A DNA stretch of 12,146 bases from Basidiobolus heterosporus B8920 (GCA_000697455.1 JNET01032117.1:1-12146), one strand, 5' to 3'; shown: positions 1-7,730, numbered from the stretch's first letter. Notes: generated from the letters alone by a model not told the origin. Numbers and translations: made by a program.

Positions 1-263
1 TCTGATGATCATGCAAGCAAAATTGGGATTAGGGTTAAACTCATTAATATAGGTTTAGATGCCACTTGATGTCACTGTTACTCTACTTGATTGGTTGGCC
101 ATGCCATTGTATGACTAACCTTAACTGTACGGACCTTCCTACTTTACCTCCTGTGCTCTAATTCACTACTTAACATAGCCTCTTCATACTATCGTAACAA
201 AGTGTCAGGACCTGCTTGTTTCTATCGTCGTAGACACACTCATACTCGGTTTATTCTTACGAG
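1..263. other. Upstream region of the EI24-like gene
   Basis: No coding region is supported here. The stretch is AT-rich with pyrimidine-rich patches near 130-160 and should contain the promoter and 5' leader of the gene that starts at 264. No clear TATA box is visible close to the start. A single TTAGGG at 29-34 is not a telomeric array. Confidence 0.4.
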
Positions 264-1022
264 ATGAACTTTCCGAAATACAGCTATCCTGTCCAAGGGA
301 TTTTCTACTTTTTTATGAATCCTTCAATATGGCTAAAATGTTTATGTGCTCTGTCAGTAACCTTACTGGTGTCGCTGTGCTCACTGATAGGTTTTGCATT
401 TCTGATTAGTCCACAAGCACACGGACTGATCAGAGCTGGATGTCCAGTGTGGTTAGCTTGGCTAGTTAGTGTCATTTTCTACCTTCTAGAAAGCCTGGTG
501 TTTATACTATTATTCAGCCTTATTGCTTTACCGTTTTTCCAAGACAGTCTATTTGACTACGTGTTGGTACTAAGGGGACAGCAGCGTGTGCTAGAAAATC
601 AGCACTCGCAAGCATGCAGTCGTGGTTTTCGTGCAGGCTTTGGCTACTTACTAGTACAAATATTACTTCTGATCTTGAGTATACCGGTCAACTTAATACC
701 CGTGATTGGAACTTACTTTTTCTGCTATCTGAATGGGTTTGTTTTAGCGTGGGGATATCAAATACACAATCACGTTGATATCAAGGGGATGACTTTTTCA
801 GAGAGTAAAAGTTACGTGTTCAGACATAAGCGACAATTCTCTGGATTCGGAACGGTTGCATTTGCGTTGGAAATGATCCCATTGTTCAACTTTTTCTTCA
901 TATTCTCTAACACTATCGGTGCTGCTCTATGGGCAGCTGACGAATACGCAAAAATAGAGAGAAACCTTCACTTACATCAAGAGGGTGGAGCTAATGATAC
1001 CCGACCAGAGCAGAGCGTTTGA
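264..1022 (+). CDS. EI24/CysZ-domain membrane protein (RRT8/LDS-like)
   Basis: This is an intronless 252-residue integral membrane protein. It has four hydrophobic blocks, at about residues 22-48, 62-92, 124-165 and 196-225; the longer ones may each cross the membrane twice. The N-terminal pattern YPVQGIFYFFMNPSIW and the C-terminal pattern LEMIPLFNFFFIFSNTIGAALWAAD resemble the start and end of the EI24/CysZ domain in fungal RRT8/LDS-type proteins. Known members are ER, lipid-droplet or spore-wall-associated proteins in fungi, EI24 in animals, and the sulfate permease CysZ in bacteria. The substrate or role of this one is not shown by the sequence. The ATG at 264 is chosen because the conserved domain begins about eight residues after it. 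The C-terminal tail after residue 230 is hydrophilic. The family assignment is fairly firm; the function is not. Confidence 0.82.
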   Translation: MNFPKYSYPVQGIFYFFMNPSIWLKCLCALSVTLLVSLCSLIGFAFLISPQAHGLIRAGCPVWLAWLVSVIFYLLESLVFILLFSLIALPFFQDSLFDYVLVLRGQQRVLENQHSQACSRGFRAGFGYLLVQILLLILSIPVNLIPVIGTYFFCYLNGFVLAWGYQIHNHVDIKGMTFSESKSYVFRHKRQFSGFGTVAFALEMIPLFNFFFIFSNTIGAALWAADEYAKIERNLHLHQEGGANDTRPEQSV

Positions 1023-1440
1023 TTACTTAAATTAAGTTATTATAACTACCCTTTGTTGTTGTATTTTTGAACTATTTATAATTCCTAGAGTGTGAATTTT
1101 AGCTGTTAGTATCTTTCCCCTTGAAGTGCCTCATCATTGTTATTTCCACCTCCACCTCCACGTCTAAATATGAAATATGTCCCTCATCATGATTGTTTAA
1201 ATCCAAGCTAGTATCTTTCAAGTAAACTTATGCAATGATCGTTATGTTACGATAACTCACTATACAATCTAGACCAGACCTCAATCGATATTTAATCGAG
1301 CACTGATTACTATTTTGTATTTATTAATAGTGTATCGATTTACTAGAAAAAACATCAGCCAAATAAATATATAACCAATTTCTACAAATAGCGTTACTTC
1401 GTAAAGGATAGTTTGGAATTTAGAAAAAAGCAACACTTTG
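1023..1440. other. Intergenic spacer, EI24-like gene to methyltransferase
   Basis: The spacer is AT-rich and lies between two genes on the plus strand. It should hold the 3' end of the first and the promoter of the second. A short CCACCT-type microsatellite lies at about 1147-1163. A 156-codon open frame on the minus strand overlaps this region and exon 1 of the next gene, but shows no recognisable domain. I see nothing else. Confidence 0.4.
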
Positions 1441-2465
1441 ATGCAAATTTCAGAAGAAAACAAACCCACTCGCCAACCCTTACTCCTCAAAGGTCCAACT
1501 TGGCCAGCTTTGGATTTTTCAGAGCCTTCAGAAGAAACAGATGAATCGAAATCGGAGCGTTTCTTGATCAACGGAGTACCAATATATTTGGCCGAAGGTG
1601 ATAAAGAGCAGGTGCAAGAGCATACCAAGCGGACAGCTTTTACAATATGGGATTGTGTAAGTTGAAGTGGTGTGAGCACGTTTAAAAAAACCTGTCTTTT
1701 GTGTTCGTTTTGGTTGACTAGTTTGGTTTTGTTAGAGCCTAGTATTAGCAAAATATCTAGAAAAGCATAAAGCTCAATTAGACTTTACTTCAAAGCGCGT
1801 ACTTGAGTTGGTAACTTTCAGCGTTTCGAACCCTTTTTCAGTATGGTCCTCTATTCTAATTTTCCTCCTTTAGGGTTCAGGAAAAGGTGTAGTGGGGATA
1901 TCAGCTGGTTTGCTTGGTGCAAAAGAAGTGCTTTTGACCGATGTTAAAGAAGCATTAGCAAATCTAAAAAGGACTGTAGCATTAAACAATTTAACTGATA
2001 CCATTCAAGTGAAAGAGTTAGATTGGACTGACCGGTAAGTTTATCTCTTCTAAATTCTAGGAAGATTCTTTAGATTTTTGGGAGTTCAATACAGGCTGTT
2101 TATTGACTATATATGATCTTTAGATCACAAGTCCAAAGTTGTAAAAAATATGATCTAATTGTCGCGGCAGATGTAGTCTGGGTAGACTGGCTGATCGAGC
2201 CTTTAGTTGAAACTATATCAGGTAAGAGGGCAAATGCAAATATTCTATATTCATTTTGTTGACAGCCGAATTCTCTTCAGAATTAAGTACCCCGGAGACA
2301 ACAATTTTACTTGGACATCAATCCCGTTCCTCTCGTGGTGACGAAAGTCTCTTTCGTTGTTTGAGAGAGAAAGGCTTCGTAGCCACTAAGATACCTATCT
2401 GGGAGCTGGATTACCTGTATAGCAAAGAAGAGATCGATGTGTACCATATAAAATTGAGCTCATGA
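1441..2465 (+). CDS. METTL21-family protein-lysine methyltransferase
   Basis: This is a class I SAM-dependent methyltransferase of family 16 (METTL21/EFM6-like), 244 residues, presumably cytosolic and modifying a lysine of a translation factor or chaperone. My model has five exons: 1441-1656, 1736-1810, 1874-2034, 2124-2221 and 2281-2465. The introns (79, 63, 89 and 59 nt) start GTAAGT, GTAACT, GTAAGT and GTAAGA and end in AG. Visible family marks are WDC at residues 70-72 followed by SLVLAKYLE, motif I VLELGSGKGVVGI at about 94-106, the post-I acidic segment LLTDV near 120, and the DxxY/F/W-type motif DVVW at 167-170 followed by WLIEPLV. A Rossmann-type tail ends in IDVYHIKL. Motif I has GSGKG where GAGTG is usual. 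ATG 1441 is the first ATG of the open frame. The target protein cannot be told from sequence; yeast Efm6 (acting on eEF1A) is one possible relative. Confidence 0.85.
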
Positions 2466-2846
2466 ATGCAACAGATAAAAACCTTTAGAGTATTCTCATT
2501 GGGTATGTTTCGTTGCTCAAGAAAAGCATATATCTTGCATCGAAAATAACTAGCATATATATGTGTACGACATGAAGGAATGCATCAATGCACTGTTTAT
2601 GAGTTCCTGAATAAGCGTGAAGAGTGGCACCACCAGAACCAAGTCCAAGGGGCCTTTTTACAAAGTAAGGAAATCAGAGTAGAGGAGCGGTGTAGAAGGG
2701 AAGATGGTACGTACACGGATTTACAGAATCCAGCAGTGAGCTCACGTTTCTGCCATGTGCATACACTCTGAACCAAGGATACGCTGTGACGATCAATGCG
2801 GGTATATTAATATCATATCAATTTGCCAGCTGATCCTTCTGTTGGG

Positions 2847-2963
2847 TTAGCGCAAGTGATAACTAGCACCATATCTCAAGTGATAGCTAGCTCCGTACCT
2901 CACAAACTGCGAATTGACCCGAGTTATGGTAAACAGCCAAAAGGGGGATTGTTTCAACCAATT
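2847..2963 (-). other. Minus-strand open frame with duplicated octapeptide RYGASYHL
   Basis: Read on the minus strand, a 38-codon open stretch runs between an in-frame TGA (2964-2966) and TAA (2847-2849). It ends in two back-to-back copies of RYGASYHL plus R. The two 24-bp copies (2877-2900 and 2853-2876) differ at four bases. All four are third codon positions and all are silent in this frame. That pattern is what selection on a repeated peptide would leave, though with only four differences chance is possible. There is no ATG in the frame. A plausible 3' splice site (CAG at 2907-2909, preceded by a pyrimidine-rich stretch and CATAAC) would place the repeat in a terminal exon. Its function is unknown. 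Confidence 0.25.
2853..2900 (-). repeat. Two tandem 24-bp copies, 20 of 24 identical
   Basis: The copies occupy 2853-2876 and 2877-2900. The differing positions are 10, 16, 19 and 22 of the plus-strand unit, all in the same codon phase. On the plus strand the same phase gives changed amino acids (QVITSTIS and QVIASSVP). On the minus strand both copies read RYGASYHL. Confidence 0.85.
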
Positions 2964-3160
2964 TCATGTTTGAATGTATCAGAAGGCTCTAGAGCATCAG
3001 ATTCAAAATCTATTAAAGCCATTTAAACAGCGCGGGCCATGTGTACAGTGAATTCATTGTATAGTGAAAATCGGCGCTCATTAACCTCGCCTTAATCCTA
3101 CTTCTACTCCCCGAATCTTCTCCCCCAAATAACTTCTTAATTAGTAACTATCGCTCCAGT

Positions 3161-3277
3161 TTAGGATAAACCTACCTGAGGTTGCGGAGCAGATACAGAG
3201 TTTATGCAACCTGAGTACAGTACCAATGGCAGTACCAATGACAGTACCCACGGCTCATCTGGATGCGTTATGTTCAT
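3161..3277 (-). CDS. Candidate small secreted-peptide exon (signal-peptide-like)
   Basis: An ATG at 3277 opens a 38-codon frame. Its first 34 residues look like a secretion signal: a short polar start (MNITHPDEPW), a hydrophobic core VLSLVLPLVLY at 11-21, then SVSA followed by PQPQ, which fits the -3/-1 rule for signal peptidase (V28, A30). Immediately after CCT CAG comes GTAGGT at 3175-3170, a usable splice donor, so translation may not end at the TAA at 3161-3163. A TACTAAT-containing acceptor 40 nt on would continue the frame for 40 codons. A second possible acceptor at 2907 would join it in frame to the octapeptide repeat at 2853-2900. No similarity is recognised. The hydrophobic core is partly made by a 12-bp tandem repeat, so a chance hydrophobic ORF remains quite possible. 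Confidence 0.22.
   Translation of the reverse strand: MNITHPDEPWVLSLVLPLVLYSGCINSVSAPQPQVGLS
3218..3253. repeat. Three tandem 12-bp copies
   Basis: The units CAGTACCAATGG, CAGTACCAATGA and CAGTACCCACGG follow each other at 3218-3229, 3230-3241 and 3242-3253. In minus-strand reading they encode most of the hydrophobic core of the small open frame at 3161-3277. Confidence 0.85.
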
Positions 3278-3401
3278 AGACAATGTTTACCTATCAATAT
3301 GAATAGCTCTTGATGTTGCAAAATGCGATGAAACTGACAATTTCGATTGTACAAAACTAATCTGATTATTGGTTAGATTTGATTTCTAAGCCATGATGAT
3401 G

Positions 3402-3449
3402 TTATCGGATTAGTGGTATATTATAGGATTAGTGGTATATTATCGGATA
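3402..3449. repeat. 19-bp tandem repeat, about 2.5 copies
   Basis: The unit TTATCGGATTAGTGGTATA at 3402-3420 is followed by a copy with one change at 3421-3439 and a partial copy at 3440-3449. It lies in non-coding DNA upstream (minus strand) of the signal-peptide-like frame and upstream of the cyclin gene. There are no other copies in the window that I noticed. Confidence 0.85.
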
Positions 3450-3832
3450 CAATCTCTATATACTTTCTTTTGTCAATGAGAGGCAAACCCTACAAGACTT
3501 GGATAGATTTATATAAACACATGACTGATGAAACAAAGAGAGTGCGAGAATGCAAGGCCACGGTTGGAAAAATCCTGCACATTGACAGTCTAGTATAAAA
3601 GTATCCAGTAGCTTCTAAACAAATCCTCACGCCCCTCGTGGTGCTAAACAATTCATTTTCACTCGAGATTGCCTTCACTACTGACTTTATAAGACTTGCT
3701 AGAATTTCGCCAAATATTATATACTTCAACACCATCCAGATTTTCCGTAATTTTGCTCGTACTTGCTTAGAGAGATATTTGTGTTCATTCCCTAACTGAG
3801 ACGCTACCTGACTTTATTCCAGCCCTTTATTG

Positions 3833-3840
3833 TGACGTAA
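3833..3840. promoter_or_regulatory. CRE/ATF-like site TGACGTAA
   Basis: The octamer TGACGTAA matches the core recognised by CREB/ATF-type bZIP factors. It lies about 240 bp upstream of the cyclin start. One short match in a 1.6-kb spacer is weak evidence; binding is inferred only. Confidence 0.25.
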
Positions 3841-4079
3841 AGTCAAACTTTCTCTATCGGAGTATCTACCCTGTAGCAACTTAAGCCCTAAATTTACCAA
3901 GTAGCTTACGTACAACATTAACAGATAACTCAGGCCTCTCTAACACTTTTCAAACTGGATCTTGGTTTGAGGCTGTTTGAGTACTCTTATATCTACCAAT
4001 TACTAGTCAAGGAGACAAAAAAAGGACCACTTAACCATCGGATATCGGGCGAATTCCCTTAACATATATCTTTAAAAGC

Positions 4080-4919
4080 ATGTCGACTGAATCTATTCTA
4101 CGCGAAACATACCCAGAATTTAGCGACGACTATCCGTGCCGTCTCCCATCTAAAGCATGGAAAAGTCCCACTCTCTTCTCTCAATGGATCAAACCCAGCA
4201 TTGACTGGAGCGGATATGACCGAGTGATAGAGCAATTAGAGGTGACTGAAGATGAGATTGAGGCGACAGTTGAATTCTCAGGATTTGTGGCTGATATGGT
4301 TACGAATCTCTGGAATGTCCGTGAACTTCCTCGCAACAGCACTCATGGCTCTGTGAACACTCAATCTCAGTATCGCAGAATGGAAATGATCGAGTTTGTT
4401 CAAAGGTTGTTGCTTTTCACCGATATTCCATCCACAGTCGTTTTAGTGGGAATGAATTACCTATACCGACTTAGAACTTGCAGTATCTTTGCTGAAGATC
4501 CGGCATACGGGTCCGAGTATCGCGTATTGGTAGTGGCACTTCTCACAGCTAGCAAGTACATCGAGGACCAGTCGTACAGTAACCAGAGTTGGTCCGAGGT
4601 ATCTGGATTTGACGTTGAAGAGCTAAATCTGATGGAACGAGAGTTTCTCACTGAACTTGACTGGAAACTATGGATATCTCCAGAGGAATACGAAGGTTGG
4701 CTAGGAGGTATCGACCATTGGCTGGCCAAAGAAGAATGGGAAAATGAGTCAGTGACTACCAGCACCGAAACAGAGATCGAAAGCGAACTGGGATCGGAAT
4801 ACGACGAATGGCCACCAGCTCTGCTCAATCTAGACAATTCATGCCAAAAGTCCCCCCAGTTAACGCTTGACCAAGAGTTGAGGCTAAGCAGCGCCAATAA
4901 CGGCTTTCCTGTGATCTAA
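4080..4919 (+). CDS. Fungal cyclin (PHO80/PCL-type cyclin box)
   Basis: This is a 279-residue intronless protein with one cyclin box at about residues 102-200, which would bind and activate a cyclin-dependent kinase, probably of the Pho85/Cdk5 class. Recognisable parts are the first helix region MIEFVQRLLLFTDIPSTVV, then RVLVVALLTASKYIED at about 148-163, with the kinase-contact lysine (K159) and glutamate (E162) seen in cyclin boxes. The C-terminal helix pattern is ELNLMEREFLTELDWKLWIS (181-200), which is typical of Pcl-like fungal cyclins. The N-terminal 100 residues and the C-terminal 80 are not conserved. The tail carries an acidic, Ser/Thr/Glu-rich stretch (about 224-243) that could promote turnover, which is inference. 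The ATG at 4080 is the first in frame and follows an A-rich leader. The exact cyclin subfamily and partner kinase are uncertain. Confidence 0.82.
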   Translation: MSTESILRETYPEFSDDYPCRLPSKAWKSPTLFSQWIKPSIDWSGYDRVIEQLEVTEDEIEATVEFSGFVADMVTNLWNVRELPRNSTHGSVNTQSQYRRMEMIEFVQRLLLFTDIPSTVVLVGMNYLYRLRTCSIFAEDPAYGSEYRVLVVALLTASKYIEDQSYSNQSWSEVSGFDVEELNLMEREFLTELDWKLWISPEEYEGWLGGIDHWLAKEEWENESVTTSTETEIESELGSEYDEWPPALLNLDNSCQKSPQLTLDQELRLSSANNGFPVI

Positions 4920-5514
4920 AAGTATCGAGTGAGCCTCTTGAAACCGATGTACAAAATAGATAGATTCATATTCTTCCCCCTTTCCCTTTTCCTCTTTCCA
5001 CTGATCAGAAATTCCTGCATCCAACCTGATTCTACCACTTGGTATATTATTGTCGAACCCCATATGTAACATTGACTATCTCATTTTTCTATACAATGAA
5101 TATAACTCTCCTCTCACCCTCACCCCCACCTTGTTGGTTTCTGTATATCTTTTATATTCCCCTTCTTCACCCACTTGCTTCAATACAAAATGCGTTCTAC
5201 CTTCAAAAGAAACGCCTCATCGGAGTTTTAAATGGTTCAATGGACAATCTAGACCAGTAAACTAATAGAAGGTACACCAGAACAAGCCAAGGAGTGAAAG
5301 TGAATTTTACTCTGTTTTACCATAAATTAGAAAAGAAACGAGAAAATCACTCCCACCCTTACCTTTCCCCTCCACTTCTCCTCAAAAGAGGATGATTCTA
5401 TCAAAATAGGAAGTGCCAAGGGACCAAAATTCATGCACAAATGGAAGGCTCTATGATTTGTACCAAGCAAGGACAAGACCCAGACCCAGACCCACAATAC
5501 CTGTTCAGCATAGT
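4920..5514. other. Convergent intergenic spacer
   Basis: This lies between the 3' ends of the cyclin (+) and the 7TM-RGS gene (-). It contains pyrimidine-rich tracts at about 4976-5000 and 5105-5135, and a CCCAGA hexamer repeated about three times near 5477-5493. Overlapping open frames of 60-73 codons in several phases show no domain. The shared terminator region of both genes should lie here, but no canonical AATAAA is seen in either direction. Confidence 0.4.
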
Positions 5515-6915
5515 TCATACAACCGGATTTTTTCGAAGGTAATTTTGAACAAAATCCGGAAATACATTATCGTAAAGCAATGAGAGAACCTGATCCTTGG
5601 CATTGTCAAATACATCCCAGGTGATATGACCTGTCTGAATTTGTTGAAAGATCGTCGTGTGCGCCTGGCTGGAAAGATTGATTTCGAGTAAAGCTCCGGG
5701 CTGAAGATAGGTCCGGTAGAATTTAAGAAACCGTACTTGTAGCTCAGTGGGTACCTGACTACTGTCTGTATATTTACGTATCGTCAAATCGATTCCAACG
5801 TGTGCCGGTGTGATGGCTGGTGGTCGGGATTTAAAGAGGGAAATTGGTTTGGTTGGTATCAGAGGGGTTTCCATAGCGCTTCCTTTCATTCCTGATTGGG
5901 CAGAAACAATGCAGTATTGCTTTAACAGCTGAAAGTCATCGATAAAACAAGTATTTTCACTGCATAGGTAGCGTGCAGCAAAGCTCCGAAAATGATAGAG
6001 CATTTCAGGGTTCTCAAAGATTTGATGGAATTGATCGGAATCATAGGCTGCGATGGTTCGCAACTTTCTGGTACGATAGGCCATACTAATCAGGGGATAG
6101 CCAACGGTATTCAGATGGGAAAGAAGCATAAAGAGTGTGATAAAGTAATAGCTGGAGAGAGAGGAGTTCAATTTTTCTTTGAGAATTAAAGTCCACACGA
6201 AATACATTGGGTATATACATAGACCAAGGAACACGCATGTAATGAGTTCGTTACGAAGTCCATACGCATCCTTGACATTCCAAAAATAATAAATCACCCA
6301 AGGGCAACATACGAAAAGGAAAAGCCCGGTCATTCCAAAGAAAGGGAAGTAATGCCAACCAAAGCCACACAACGTATACTCGTCAAAGCCTGGTTCCAGC
6401 ATTCGAATCAGCTGCATCACTGATATGGCTGAGACAAGCACAAAGATAAAGAGGGCAACCAGGTAGGTTAATCGTTTGTCAGTTACTCGCTCCTTGTTAT
6501 ATGCTTGGCGAGAGATATGGGAATGTCGATAGGATTCATGTTCCATCAGCTCAAAAGAGTTTTTGTCGTCAATGAATGTATCTTGGAGTTGGCCGTGAAC
6601 TTTGGCAGTATTAAATCTCACCACTACCAGCAGCTGAATTCCACGTGCCGTCAAAGAGAGAAAATACAATGCCGAGCCAAGATATGTTCCCCAAAGTACC
6701 AACGTACAAGAGAACCCCATCCAAAAGATAAGCCGACAATAATAAGCACCAGATATGATAAGATTTCCAAAGGCGCCCAGAAGGATTAGTCGATGAGGTC
6801 GATGAGTGAACTTTTGATGATGATAGAGAAATAGAATGGTAGTGACAATAACAAGCATGAAATGGAATATCAATGCAACGCATGCCAGGTTTTGCCCTAG
6901 AGTGGGGAAAGTCAT
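5515..6915 (-). CDS. Seven-transmembrane protein with C-terminal RGS domain (GprK-like GPCR)
   Basis: This is a 466-residue intronless plasma-membrane protein. Seven hydrophobic segments lie at about residues 8-31, 42-66, 70-97, 149-171, 188-212, 224-246 and 256-279. They are followed by a cytosolic RGS domain at about 295-456, so the N terminus is outside and the C terminus inside. This layout is known from fungal GprK-type receptors and plant RGS1, where the RGS part speeds GTP hydrolysis by a heterotrimeric G-alpha subunit. RGS marks are FHQIFENPEMLYHFRSFAAR at about 296-315, then FLKFYRTYLQPGALLEINLS at 396-415, and DVFDNAKDQVLSLLYDNVFPDF near the end. A roughly 50-residue Pro/Ser-rich insert (about 336-388) splits the RGS helices. 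The long loop between segments 3 and 4 (101-148) is charged. The ligand is unknown. The ATG at 6915 is chosen because the first membrane helix starts right after it. Confidence 0.85.
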   Translation of the reverse strand: MTFPTLGQNLACVALIFHFMLVIVTTILFLYHHQKFTHRPHRLILLGAFGNLIISGAYYCRLIFWMGFSCTLVLWGTYLGSALYFLSLTARGIQLLVVVRFNTAKVHGQLQDTFIDDKNSFELMEHESYRHSHISRQAYNKERVTDKRLTYLVALFIFVLVSAISVMQLIRMLEPGFDEYTLCGFGWHYFPFFGMTGLFLFVCCPWVIYYFWNVKDAYGLRNELITCVFLGLCIYPMYFVWTLILKEKLNSSLSSYYFITLFMLLSHLNTVGYPLISMAYRTRKLRTIAAYDSDQFHQIFENPEMLYHFRSFAARYLCSENTCFIDDFQLLKQYCIVSAQSGMKGSAMETPLIPTKPISLFKSRPPAITPAHVGIDLTIRKYTDSSQVPTELQVRFLKFYRTYLQPGALLEINLSSQAHTTIFQQIQTGHITWDVFDNAKDQVLSLLYDNVFPDFVQNYLRKNPVV

Positions 6916-7393
6916 ATCGAGCCTTTCCTCCTCAACAGAGAAAGATACGAAGCCTGGGATAAAGGAGCCTTAAGCGAAATGCTACGAAGAGTATGTCAAC
7001 ACAGATGCAATCTACTGTGAAGTGTGTATATGCTAGACAGATATATTAGGGTAGAGGTCTGAAATCATGAACCCAGGTTTCAACGGGAAGTTATCGTTTG
7101 TGTAAAGGCACGTCAAACATTGCGGGCCATACTTATCTTATATCATTCAGAAATTAGATGCGATTCACTGCAGTTAAGTGCAATGGTCTTATACTCACTT
7201 CCTCGATTTGGCAATGAACCTTCGGGGCCGGACTGTAAAAAAGGAGAACTTTAATCGGAAGTCTGGGGAGGCAGCCAGTAGATAAGCAATTTAAGCTTAG
7301 AATCCAGTGCTATTTCATATCATACGTGAGAGGAGCCTTAGAAAGAGCCACCAGTGATTTTTATGATCGTGAATGATTCCTTCCTTGGAAACT

Positions 7394-7507
7394 AATCAAC
7401 GCATCCAATGACCATTGATGTGAAAGGCAATCAACGCATCAAATGACTATTTATGTGAAGGTTAATCAACGGTTAATCAACGCATGCAACGACCGTTCAT
7501 GTAAAGC
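7394..7507. repeat. Direct-repeat array, three 33-34 bp units plus a short one
   Basis: Units beginning AATCAACGCAT lie at 7394-7427, 7429-7461 and 7475-7507. A truncated unit, AATCAACGG, is at 7464-7472. The first 11 bases are identical in all three full units, while the rest varies at seven positions with no codon-phase bias. The array lies about 480-590 bp upstream of the 7TM-RGS start codon, so the constant AATCAACGCAT could be a repeated protein-binding site. That is inference. Confidence 0.85.
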
Positions 7508-7703
7508 TTGTTGGTGATGTCCCTTTACGGAAATATTCTCTATATCAGGTGAACCGCGGGTGAGTTCACGGCTGTGGGTGCTAGACCTTTGGTTTTGTTT
7601 GTAAATTGAGAGTTCGCTATAGTGCAATTGATACATATACATATCTATGTCCATACGTGTCAGCAGAATCTATGCAGCATGGAACTATCGAGCGAGATTC
7701 ATT

Positions 7704-7730
7704 AGGGGTGGATGAGGGGTGGATGAGGGG
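7704..7730. repeat. 11-bp tandem repeat, about 2.5 copies
   Basis: AGGGGTGGATG occurs at 7704-7714 and again at 7715-7725, followed by AGGGG. It lies in non-coding spacer DNA and no role is apparent. Confidence 0.8.

Larger units (their letters stand above)
2466..4079. other. 1.6-kb region without a recognised gene
   Basis: No recognised protein domain was found on either strand. The region holds several short tandem repeats (24, 12 and 19 bp units, listed separately) and only short open frames, the longest about 60-80 codons. On the minus strand, at 3176-3277, there is a hydrophobic signal-peptide-like stretch. Further down, at 2847-2963, a short open frame ends in a duplicated octapeptide. 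The right-hand few hundred bases should contain the promoter of the cyclin gene at 4080. Confidence 0.45.

Noticed and set aside
29-34. TTAGGG near the left edge
   Set aside because: A single copy, not an array; no sign of a telomere.
1264-1277. 14-mer ACAATCTAGACCAG shared with 5244-5257
   Set aside because: One shared 14-mer is roughly expected by chance in 12 kb, and the flanks do not match.
1281-1751. 156-codon open frame on the minus strand
   Set aside because: It runs antisense to exon 1 of the methyltransferase and into the AT-rich spacer, has no domain, and is best explained as a shadow frame.
1823-1833. tRNA B-box-like sequence (GGTTCGAAAC on the minus strand)
   Set aside because: No A box or cloverleaf could be found at the right distance; it lies in an intron of the methyltransferase gene.
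2580-3026. Plus-strand open frames of 63 and 67 codons (2580-2771 and 2823-3026)
   Set aside because: No recognisable domain and no convincing splice signals joining them to each other or to the methyltransferase; the second overlaps the minus-strand octapeptide repeat, where the codon-phase evidence favours the other strand.
4457-4897. 146-codon Ser-rich open frame on the minus strand
   Set aside because: It lies wholly inside the cyclin gene. Its Ser-rich composition mirrors Glu/Arg codons of the sense frame.
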